This document shows, in pieces, positions 55,540-64,000 of a stretch of DNA of 64,000 bases; position 1 is the stretch's first letter; every line of letters starts with the position of its first letter. The notes under the pieces are model-generated. The model was not told the DNA's origin and made no database searches. It worked only from the letters and a program-made list of their open reading frames with translations. Made by a program: the position numbers and the translations under genes. This DNA is from an uncultured Oscillospiraceae bacterium (GTDB lineage: Bacteria; Bacillota; Clostridia; Oscillospirales; Ruminococcaceae): contig CAJTTH010000010.1 of NCBI GenBank assembly GCA_910579125.1, forward strand, positions 1 to 64,000. The letters run 5' to 3'.

Positions 55540-55732
55540 GGTTTGGTTGGTAATTATATGAAAAGGGTGGTTGGCAATTTTAACTAATCGCGAGCGTTCT
55601 CGACAACTCTTGATTACAATACATATTGTAACAATTGTGTATGAAATTTGGAAGTCGCTTTGGTGAAAGTTAAGTGAAAATTATACACAAATGAGGTGCA
55701 AATCGCTCGTTAATAAAAAGGTTCAATATGCG

Positions 55733-56074
55733 CTATATATTTTGTCCGAACTTGCGCAGAATATCGCGCATAAGCTCTCTGTCAATCGTCCACAGCTTGG
55801 TTTTGCCGCGCGGAAGATCATCGACGCGGTATTCAAAGCGAATGTAGATCTCGCTGTAATCTTCATTATAATAGAAGATGCACAGCAGATATCTGTCCTT
55901 TGTGGCGTAATAATTTACGGGAACATAGCCGACAACCGCACGCAGATCGCCGTCCATTTCGCTCTCGACCTGTCTGAGCGGCAGTGCCTCAAACTGAACC
56001 TTTTTGGTGAGCGGAAGAGAGTCCGCACGCTTATCCTCATCTGAGCCTTTGTTTTTTTTGAATAGTCCGAACAT
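55733..56074 (-). CDS. Hypothetical protein
   Basis: A 113-residue, cytoplasmic, mixed alpha/beta protein starting MFGLFKKNKG. A good AAAGGGAT site and its own promoter (TTGCAA, 17 bases, TATAAT at 56144-56116) support it. No family is recognised. Confidence 0.75.
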   Translation of the reverse strand: MFGLFKKNKGSDEDKRADSLPLTKKVQFEALPLRQVESEMDGDLRAVVGYVPVNYYATKDRYLLCIFYYNEDYSEIYIRFEYRVDDLPRGKTKLWTIDRELMRDILRKFGQNI

Positions 56075-56115
56075 AAAGTATCCCTTTCAAGATCGATCAG
56101 CGCTGCTTTTTTGTA

Positions 56116-56144
56116 ATTATAACATAAACTTCGGAAATTTGCAA
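56116..56144 (-). promoter_or_regulatory. Promoter of the 113-residue hypothetical gene
   Basis: Minus strand TTGCAA (56144-56139), 17 bases, TATAAT (56121-56116). Confidence 0.75.
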
Positions 56145-56269
56145 TATCCTTAATATAAATATCGTAAAATCAATAAAAAATCACTGTATAAAATTACCAA
56201 AAGATGTCGATAATAAAAACAAATATTTGTGCTACCATACAAAATTGTAAAAAAAACACACAATACCTC

Positions 56270-56297
56270 TTGATTTTTTTTTAATATAGGTTAAAAT
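56270..56297 (+). promoter_or_regulatory. Promoter of groES-groEL
   Basis: TTGATT (56270-56275), 16 bases, TAAAAT (56292-56297). The CIRCE operator starts 5 bases later, so HrcA binding would block transcription. Confidence 0.7.
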
Positions 56298-56301
56298 ATA
56301 A

Positions 56302-56328
56302 TTAGCACTCGGGAAACACGAGTGCTAA
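56302..56328 (+). promoter_or_regulatory. CIRCE operator (HrcA site)
   Basis: A perfect TTAGCACTC, nine bases, GAGTGCTAA, the standard HrcA-binding inverted repeat, placed before groES. Confidence 0.96.
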
Positions 56329-56353
56329 AAGTATTCGCACATTATTTCATTAG

Positions 56354-56809
<456 letters not shown>

Positions 56810-56813
56810 TTAA

Positions 56814-58472
<1,659 letters not shown>

Positions 58473-58492
58473 TTAACGTTTGCAACAGTTTT

Positions 58493-58526
58493 ACAGGCTG
58501 CACTTTACCGTGCAGCCTGTTTTTTG
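58493..58526 (+). terminator. Terminator of groESL
   Basis: Stem ACAGGCTGCAC/GTGCAGCCTGT followed by TTTTTT. Confidence 0.9.
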
Positions 58527-58610
58527 TGCAGAAACGCCGCGCTTCATCTGATTGGTTATGTAATATTTTTTGTTCTCCGTGAATAAAATGTTCAAAAAGG
58601 AGTGAAAATT

Positions 58611-59837
58611 ATGGGAAAGGTAAAATCCTTTATTATAGGCGCGGCGGCGCTGTGCTGTCCGTTTCTGGCGGGGACAAGCACTGCGGCGGGCACGGCTTTG
58701 CGCAGCGCGGCATATGTATCGGCGGGAGCGGTTGAGTTTCCGCACGGTGAACCCTTACCGACGGAAAGCGGTCATACAGGCGAAACGGAAGGTTCATCAA
58801 CGGCCGGAACGAACAGCTCCGTTCAAAGCAGCGGTAGCATTCGCCCTGCGGAAAGTACGCGGTCGGACAGCATGCAGCATTCCACGGTAACAAGCGGCGC
58901 GGAGAGCAGTCCGCCCGATACAAGCACCGATACGGGCGGTTCGGACGTTCCCGAGCCTCAGCAGAAGCTCGGCAGAATGATCACAGTCAACCGCACCGAA
59001 AACGCGGACGATACGGACTACTCGGAGTTCAACGAAAAAAGCGGCGAAATTTACCGCTACAATTTCGGAAAACAGCAGTCGGACGACTACATAACGCTTC
59101 GCAGCGGCGCTCAGGTGCGCAACTGCACGGAGCTTGCAAACGGCGTGCTTGCCGAGGCCGCAAAGAATGAACCGACTTTCGGCACGCTTGACAGCGAGCA
59201 GCCATCCGTGCTGATCTACCACACACATACAAGCGAGAGCTATCTTCCTTACGGGGAGAGCTTTGACGAGAATTATCCGAACCGTTCCGCTGACCCGTCG
59301 CGGAATATGACGGCGGTCGGCGACGCTATCTGCGAAAGCCTTTCAAAACGCGGAATATCGTCCGTTCACGACTGTATGGTTTATGATTCGCCGATATTTA
59401 CGGGCGCTTATTACCGTTCCGCGGACAGTATGCGGGAAATTCTCGACAAGTACCCGAGTATTAAGATCGTGCTTGATATTCACCGCGACGGAATTATTAA
59501 CGCGGACGGCTCGCTCGTCGCGCCGATAACCGAGATCGACGGAAAAAACGCCGCGCAGTTTATGATAATCTCGGGCTGCGACGACGGAGAAATGGATATG
59601 CCCGATTATATGGAGAATTTCAAGCTCGCCTGTCTGCTTCAGAACTGCGCCGAGGAAGCGTACCCCGATCTGGCGCGCGCGGTGCTGTTCGATTATCGGA
59701 ACTACAATCAGGACGTTTCCACGGGCGCGCTGCTTATCGAGGTTGGCAGTCACGGAAACTCGCTTGACGAGGCGGTCTATACGGGGGAGCTGCTCGGCAA
59801 TATTATCGCCGACGCGCTTGAAAAGGGCGCGGAGTAA
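58611..59837 (+). CDS. spoIIP: Stage II sporulation protein P
   Basis: SpoIIP is a membrane-anchored peptidoglycan amidase/endopeptidase that works with SpoIID and SpoIIM during engulfment. A short N-terminal membrane segment, a Ser/Thr-rich linker and the catalytic domain are seen. Zinc motifs are LIYHTHTSESY, LDIHRDG and EVGSHGNS. ATG 58611, preceded by AAGGAG, gives 408 residues. It is one of the clearest signs that the organism forms endospores. Confidence 0.94.
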   Translation: MGKVKSFIIGAAALCCPFLAGTSTAAGTALRSAAYVSAGAVEFPHGEPLPTESGHTGETEGSSTAGTNSSVQSSGSIRPAESTRSDSMQHSTVTSGAESSPPDTSTDTGGSDVPEPQQKLGRMITVNRTENADDTDYSEFNEKSGEIYRYNFGKQQSDDYITLRSGAQVRNCTELANGVLAEAAKNEPTFGTLDSEQPSVLIYHTHTSESYLPYGESFDENYPNRSADPSRNMTAVGDAICESLSKRGISSVHDCMVYDSPIFTGAYYRSADSMREILDKYPSIKIVLDIHRDGIINADGSLVAPITEIDGKNAAQFMIISGCDDGEMDMPDYMENFKLACLLQNCAEEAYPDLARAVLFDYRNYNQDVSTGALLIEVGSHGNSLDEAVYTGELLGNIIADALEKGAE

Positions 59838-59861
59838 ACAACATCGGTTAATATAATATTG

Positions 59862-59890
59862 CGGCGTCGGAACAAAACCGACGCCGTTTT
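59862..59890 (+). terminator. Terminator of spoIIP
   Basis: Stem CGGCGTCGG/CCGACGCCG then TTTT. Confidence 0.85.
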
Positions 59891-59922
59891 GCGTTATATA
59901 GTAAATTCAGGGAGGCGATAAA

Positions 59923-60186
59923 ATGATTTTACACATTACTTTCGAGGACATTGCGGCTTTTTTCCGCACAGAGAAAAAGGTGTTTGTATGGCTGATACTG
60001 CTCGGTTTCGGGATATTTCTCGGAACGTTCGCGGCGTTCACGCCGGTGATTACCTCCGTACACAAACGATTTTGTAAAGGACCGCGGTATGTACGATATA
60101 GTCTTTGGCGGGCGCGGCGTTATTTTTTTAAAACGATCTCTTTGACGAAAAAAACCGCCAAGAATATAATTTATATAAATGATTGA
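59923..60186 (+). pseudogene. Small membrane protein or frameshifted remnant
   Basis: An 87-residue frame with one membrane segment (about 18-40) starts after GGAGG. The first 46 residues (MILHITFEDIAAFFR and onward) look protein-like, but the rest is very basic. Another frame shortly after gives NDFVKDRGMYDIVFGGRG, more natural. I suspect a frameshifted or truncated gene, possibly an ABC-permease-like N-terminus. Confidence 0.4.
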
Positions 60187-60211
60187 CAATTGACAATAAA
60201 AGTGGTATAAT
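60183..60211 (+). promoter_or_regulatory. Promoter of the vWA-PP2C-SseB module
   Basis: TTGACA (60183-60188), 17 bases, TATAAT (60206-60211). A second overlapping TTGACA lies at 60190. Confidence 0.88.
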
Positions 60212-60246
60212 AGAAACAGTAATGATTATAAAAGTAGGAGGTACTT

Positions 60247-60984
60247 ATGTCCGAAATACCTGTTAATCCGTTTGATGACGCGGAAGAAATTGCCAAAAAG
60301 TCAATGGTGCTGTTCTTTCTTATCGACTGCTCGGGAAGTATGGGCGGCAGCAAGATCGGTACCGTAAATTCCGTAATGGAGGAGCTTATTCCGGAGATAC
60401 GCGGAATAGGCGGCGCTGACGCCGATATCAAGATCGCTGTGCTGAAGTTTTCGGGCGGCAGCGAGTGGATGTATTCCGAGCCTATTTCAGTTGATAAATT
60501 CGAGTGGAAGCCGCTTGACGCGGAAAATGTGACCGACCTTGGCAGCGCGTTTACCGAGCTGTCGAGCAAGCTGTCCAGAAACTCGTTTATGAGTTCGCCT
60601 TCTCTTTCGTTTGCGCCAGTAATGATACTTATGTCGGACGGCTATCCCACCGACAACTTTGAAAAGGGTCTCGAGGAGCTGCGCAAGAACCGGTGGTACT
60701 CGGCGGGAATAAAAGCCGCGGTCGCTATCGGCGAGGATGCGGACTTCGATATTCTCTCGCATTTCACGGGCAATCCTGACAGCGTTGTTACCGCGCATAA
60801 CGGCGAGGCTCTGGCGAAGCTCGTTAAGTTTGTAGCCGTTACCTCGTCGCAGATAGGCAGCCGCAGTATGCGCCTCGCCGAAACCGAGGAGGACTTCCGC
60901 ACCAAACAGGAGACCGCCGCCGAGCAAATTCGCGAGTTCGCGGAGAGCGACGAAATTACCGCGGATATCGAGGAAGGCTGGTAA
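60247..60984 (+). CDS. von Willebrand factor A domain protein (TerY-like)
   Basis: A 245-residue vWA protein with a MIDAS metal site DCSGS (27-31), a threonine-bearing TDLGSAF and the late Asp in LMSDGYPTD. The C-terminal tail from about 200 is charged and helical. TerY-like proteins often pair with a PP2C phosphatase in stress signalling, as here. It ends in TAATG shared with the phosphatase start. Confidence 0.88.
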   Translation: MSEIPVNPFDDAEEIAKKSMVLFFLIDCSGSMGGSKIGTVNSVMEELIPEIRGIGGADADIKIAVLKFSGGSEWMYSEPISVDKFEWKPLDAENVTDLGSAFTELSSKLSRNSFMSSPSLSFAPVMILMSDGYPTDNFEKGLEELRKNRWYSAGIKAAVAIGEDADFDILSHFTGNPDSVVTAHNGEALAKLVKFVAVTSSQIGSRSMRLAETEEDFRTKQETAAEQIREFAESDEITADIEEGW

Positions 60985-61784
60985 TGCGGTTTAAGGGCTA
61001 TGCGCTTTCCGTAAAAGGCGCTTCTCATGAAGAAACGGGCATAGTCTGCCAGGACAGCGCGCGAGTGTACATAGCGGAGCATTTTGCGGTCGCAGCGGTC
61101 TCGGACGGTCACGGGAGCGAGAAACATTTCCGTTCCGCATCGGGAAGTGAAATGGCTACGCGTGTGGCAATACGTTCGATCTGCGATTTCTGCGAGCGCA
61201 ACAACGGGTTGGACGGTATTTTTCTTGAAAACCCGTCAAACGCCGCACGTAGGATAGCCGCGAATATTATCTGCGGCTGGAACAGCGAGATTGCCGCGCA
61301 TATCGGTCTGCTTCCGCTGAACGGACACGAGCGGTCGATATACGACAAGTACGGCGGTATTGCGAACGAAGTAATGTACGGCGCGACGCTGATAGTCGCG
61401 GGCGTTACCGAAAACGGCTGTTTCGGTCTGCAGATCGGCGACGGAAGTTTTTGCGCGCAGGACGGCGGAGAAATGCTCTTTCCCGTGCCCGAGGATACGA
61501 AATTGGTGGGAAATCTTACCACATCGCTGTGCGACAACGACGCTATCGGAAATTTCCGATACTTCTACCGCAAGGGCGGTTTTTCCGGCGTGATGCTTTC
61601 GAGCGACGGTTTGATAAATTCGTTCGTCAACGAGGATGACTATCTGAAATTCGGACGCAGAGTGCTCTCGGCGGTGGACAGCGGCACGACCTCGGCGCTC
61701 GGCGAGCATCTGAAAACGCGTTCGCGCTGCGGCAGCCGCGACGATATTTCCGTTGCGGCGGTAACTAAGGATATAAACGGTTAG
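60984..61784 (+). CDS. PP2C-family serine/threonine phosphatase
   Basis: A 266-residue metal-dependent phosphatase with the early Asp of SHEETGIVCQDSA, AAVSDGHGSEKHF, the LQIGDGSF region and CGSRDDISVAAV. It is translationally coupled to the vWA gene. In TerY-type triads a kinase is the third partner; none is visible here. Confidence 0.88.
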   Translation: MRFKGYALSVKGASHEETGIVCQDSARVYIAEHFAVAAVSDGHGSEKHFRSASGSEMATRVAIRSICDFCERNNGLDGIFLENPSNAARRIAANIICGWNSEIAAHIGLLPLNGHERSIYDKYGGIANEVMYGATLIVAGVTENGCFGLQIGDGSFCAQDGGEMLFPVPEDTKLVGNLTTSLCDNDAIGNFRYFYRKGGFSGVMLSSDGLINSFVNEDDYLKFGRRVLSAVDSGTTSALGEHLKTRSRCGSRDDISVAAVTKDING

Positions 61785-61809
61785 ATCCGTAAATCAAAGG
61801 AGAAACATT

Positions 61810-62616
61810 ATGGCTAAAAATTTATATATCGACCAGAAACTGGAAAGCCCCACAATGCGCGATTTGCTTGCTAAACGCAGAAGCACCGACCCGTCAGACA
61901 AGCAGGCGATAAACGAGGTCATGGGCAATCTTATATACGAGATAGTTATGCAGGCAAAGTTTCTGGCGTCGGTAACCTTTTCCAAGGAATTGGCTTACGA
62001 CATCGACGGAACGCGCGCTCTCGCGCCCGACAGTGAAATAACGTTCACGATGCTGAACAATACGAACGGCGAGCATTATTTCCCCGTGTTCAGCGAAAAT
62101 GCCGAAATGGATAAATGGGAGAACGCAAAAATAGAGCATACCATTTATGTGAATTTTGATAATCTGGCGGTTATGATAGAGAATAACAAGGACTGCGGCG
62201 GCTTTGTGATCAATCCGTTTTCGGATAATATGACTGTAAGCAGAGACATCGTCTCGAAGTGGTTTGAGAAGAAGCAAGTGCTTCAGAACGGTCACGCTCA
62301 GCATATTATCACCCCCGATTCGCAGTACGAATTCCATACGTTGAACCCTTATCCCATGCAGCTTTCGAACAAGCTCTGCGAGGAGGCTAAGCAGCTTACC
62401 GTAAACGCGATGTGGCTGCGCGGCGTTACGCTTAACGGCGACAACGGTTATCTGCTGGTCGTTGATTTTGACGGGGAGAGAGCATCTGTTTTCGGACAGC
62501 TTGGCAACTCCGCAAAGCAGTTCCTTGCGGGAAAATCGCTCCACATTGTCGACGTGAAGGAAAATTTCGGAAAGCTTGCGGTGGAGAATATCATTCCGAT
62601 CTACTCCAAGGAATAA
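61810..62616 (+). CDS. SseB-family protein
   Basis: A 268-residue protein whose central part (TFTMLNNTNGEHYFPVFS and NFDNLAVMIENN) and C-terminal half resemble SseB (enhanced serine sensitivity) domains. Its function in bacteria is poorly known. It follows the PP2C gene by 25 bases and is likely in the same transcript. Confidence 0.8.
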   Translation: MAKNLYIDQKLESPTMRDLLAKRRSTDPSDKQAINEVMGNLIYEIVMQAKFLASVTFSKELAYDIDGTRALAPDSEITFTMLNNTNGEHYFPVFSENAEMDKWENAKIEHTIYVNFDNLAVMIENNKDCGGFVINPFSDNMTVSRDIVSKWFEKKQVLQNGHAQHIITPDSQYEFHTLNPYPMQLSNKLCEEAKQLTVNAMWLRGVTLNGDNGYLLVVDFDGERASVFGQLGNSAKQFLAGKSLHIVDVKENFGKLAVENIIPIYSKE

Positions 62617-62738
62617 TTTTCGGACATTAAGTTTAATTTTGCTTAACAGGTGCTGCTGATTAGCTTAAAATGCTTTAAATTGGGCATAATCCACAAATCG
62701 CCGCTTGTTAATTTATCACTTTATTAACGTAATTGATG

Positions 62739-62767
62739 TGGACTTTTTTCGAGTAATGTGATATAAT
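62739..62767 (+). promoter_or_regulatory. Promoter of the small Cys protein gene
   Basis: TGGACT (62739-62744), 17 bases, TATAAT (62762-62767) with TGTGA extension. Confidence 0.72.
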
Positions 62768-62806
62768 GTGAATAGATAAAGGATTTTTGGATCGGAGGAA
62801 AATATT

Positions 62807-63022
62807 ATGGCTAAAAAGAAGTTGTTCGGAAACAATATCAAGCCGTCCTGCAAATACTGCGCTTTCGGTTCTCCCGGAAAGGGTGACGTTATTCAGTGCT
62901 CCAAATTCGGAGATATGAAAGCGTATGATTCCTGCAAGAAGTATGTCTACAACCCGTTGAAGCGCATTCCGAAAAAGGATCTGTCGCTTGCTAATTCCGC
63001 GGTCAATGATATTGATTTTTGA
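62807..63022 (+). CDS. Small cysteine-containing protein
   Basis: A 71-residue protein with CKYC (near 15-18), a third Cys in IQCSKF and a fourth in YDSCKKY, possibly a zinc-binding knuckle. It has a strong GGAGG site, its own promoter and a terminator. No family is recognised; similar small proteins are common in Clostridia. Confidence 0.8.
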   Translation: MAKKKLFGNNIKPSCKYCAFGSPGKGDVIQCSKFGDMKAYDSCKKYVYNPLKRIPKKDLSLANSAVNDIDF

Positions 63023-63027
63023 TTTAC

Positions 63028-63053
63028 AAAAGCTCGCCTTGGCGGGCTTTTTT
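63028..63053 (+). terminator. Terminator of the small Cys protein gene
   Basis: Stem AAGCTCGCC/GGCGGGCTT with a G-U pair, then TTTTTT. Confidence 0.85.
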
Positions 63054-63070
63054 GTTCATGGGGGAAGTCG

Positions 63071-63478
63071 ATGATAAATTTCAACGAATTGTTTGAAATA
63101 GAACGGGACTGCTTCGGCGGCTCGTGGACTGCCGAAATGCTTAAAGCCGAGCTGGAAAACCCGCTGTCTGTTACGGTAACGCATATCGAGAACGACAGGC
63201 TTGCCGCATTTGCTTTGGGGCGCGTGGTCGCTGACGAGGGCGAACTGTATCAGATCGGTACGCTGACCGAATTTAGGGGGCGGGGAATAGCTGAAAAGCT
63301 GCTCGGGGAACTTCTGGATAAAATGCGGGAAAAGGGCGCGGCGGTATGCTATCTCGAGGTGCGGAGCAGAAACGCGGCGGCGATAGCACTGTACGAGAAA
63401 ATCGGCTTCGAGCGCGTTTCCGTGCGGAAGAACTACTATCCCGATGACGACGCGGTTATAATGAGGAGGATTTTATGA
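63071..63478 (+). CDS. rimI: Ribosomal protein S18 alanine N-acetyltransferase-like
   Basis: A 135-residue GNAT enzyme with RimI features: the start EIERDCFGGSWT, QIGTLTEFRGRGIAEKLL (CoA loop), LEVRSRNAAAIALYEKIGF and RKNYYPDDDA. It usually acetylates S18 and is often near tsaB/tsaD, which are not in this window. Confidence 0.9.
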   Translation: MINFNELFEIERDCFGGSWTAEMLKAELENPLSVTVTHIENDRLAAFALGRVVADEGELYQIGTLTEFRGRGIAEKLLGELLDKMREKGAAVCYLEVRSRNAAAIALYEKIGFERVSVRKNYYPDDDAVIMRRIL

Positions 63479-64000
63479 TAACGCTCTATCACGGGAGCAA
63501 TGTTAGGGGGCTGAACGTGTTGAAACCCTATTCAGCCGACCATGACCGCTCTTATGTTTATATGACGACTATTGACGTTGTGGCGGCATTTTATCTTTGT
63601 AATGCGGTCAAGCGACCTTACTACTGGTTTCCGTATGGTTTTGAGGACGGTATTCCCGTTTACAACGAATTATACCCTAACGCGCTTCGCGAGGTCTCGG
63701 AGGGGATAAGCGGCTGTATTTACACGGTTCGCGTTTCCGAGGACGAGGTCGTACCGTTTAGAAATATTCCTTGCGCACGGCTCGCGACAGCGCCCGTTTC
63801 GGTTTCGGAGGCTCTGTTTGTCAGCGACGCTTACGCACTGTTCAATGAATACGTTAGTGAGGGGAAAATGAAAATCGGTCGTTTTGAGGATAAGTCTACC
63901 GAAGAACTGCAAATGTTCCGCAAAATGATTATCGGATATATGCGCGATAAGGGAATGGAGAAGACGCCCGACTGCTCCTACGCACAGTTTGTGCGGGAAA
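63475..64000 (+). CDS. LYHGS-motif protein of unknown function, runs off the window
   Basis: An open frame of 175 codons starting MITLYHGSNVRGLNVL and containing YVYMTTIDVVAAFYL. The LYHGS start followed by an (S/T)xxxxxAxxYL strand is reminiscent of small ADP-ribosyltransferase-like folds (DUF3990 type), but I cannot confirm the catalytic Glu. It overlaps rimI through ATGA. The C-terminus lies outside the window. Confidence 0.7.
   Translation, partial: MITLYHGSNVRGLNVLKPYSADHDRSYVYMTTIDVVAAFYLCNAVKRPYYWFPYGFEDGIPVYNELYPNALREVSEGISGCIYTVRVSEDEVVPFRNIPCARLATAPVSVSEALFVSDAYALFNEYVSEGKMKIGRFEDKSTEELQMFRKMIIGYMRDKGMEKTPDCSYAQFVRE

Overview
The window looks like a chromosomal segment of a monoderm, spore-forming Firmicute of the Clostridia, probably an Oscillospiraceae/Ruminococcaceae-type gut bacterium. 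This is inference. It rests on SpoIIP, a SpoIID-like protein and spore-hydrolase-like genes, a tyrosine T-box leader, a CIRCE-controlled groESL operon, ECF-type vitamin transporters, an ATP-dependent PEP carboxykinase, roughly balanced GC content, and crisp TTGACA-17-TATAAT promoters, many with an extended -10. No rRNA, tRNA or CRISPR array was recognised.

Layout. 1-1.7 kb: a small XRE regulator and a 5'-truncated asnB remnant. 1.7-6.7 kb: glmS (+) facing a minus-strand block of DAHP synthase and a T-box-controlled GNAT-tyrS operon. 7.1-8.6 kb: an amidase-domain gene and a LysM-GH18 gene cut off where a large serine recombinase (8.6-10.2 kb) begins. 10.2-12.6 kb: element debris, glmM, a strong inverted repeat and a transposase remnant. 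12.6-20 kb: a tightly overlapping minus-strand operon (yifB/comM-like, malQ, TtcA-like, pulA, aminopeptidase P). 20.2-28.5 kb: a long plus-strand operon (rlmB, a huge membrane protein resembling a catalytically dead P-type ATPase, tadA, a flippase, rimM, trmD, era). 28.5-33.2 kb: XRE regulator, histidine phosphatase, pckA, lgt and a small DUF4190-like protein. 33.4-40 kb: agmatine-to-putrescine genes (aguA, aguB) with a DUF1835 gene and an ECF transporter whose two ATPases and S-like component are fused in one chain. 40-46 kb: an iscS remnant, a chemoreceptor with a CZB-like zinc-site pattern, an ECF sigma factor with a repeat-rich Cys/His surface protein, a membrane protein behind 11-bp operator repeats, and a lipoprotein. 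45.8-49.6 kb: ppk and pyrG. 49.8-54.1 kb: an ExbB/ExbD-like operon with no TonB context, then a disordered protein and a SpoIID/peptidoglycan-binding protein. 54.2-56.1 kb: an S-component/kinase pair and a small unknown. 56.2-59.8 kb: groES (with an unusual basic tail), groEL, spoIIP. 59.9-64 kb: a possible ABC-permease-like remnant, a vWA/PP2C/SseB module, a small Cys protein, rimI and an open-ended LYHGS-motif gene.

The most unusual items are the P-type-ATPase-like protein lacking the DKTGT aspartate, the GroES with a histone-H1-like tail, the ExbB/ExbD/ExbD-like operon in an apparent monoderm, the ATPase-ATPase-S fusion beside putrescine genes, and the ECF sigma/repeat-protein pair. Several gene remnants (asnB, iscS, LysM-GH18, transposase) show recent decay and mobile-element activity.
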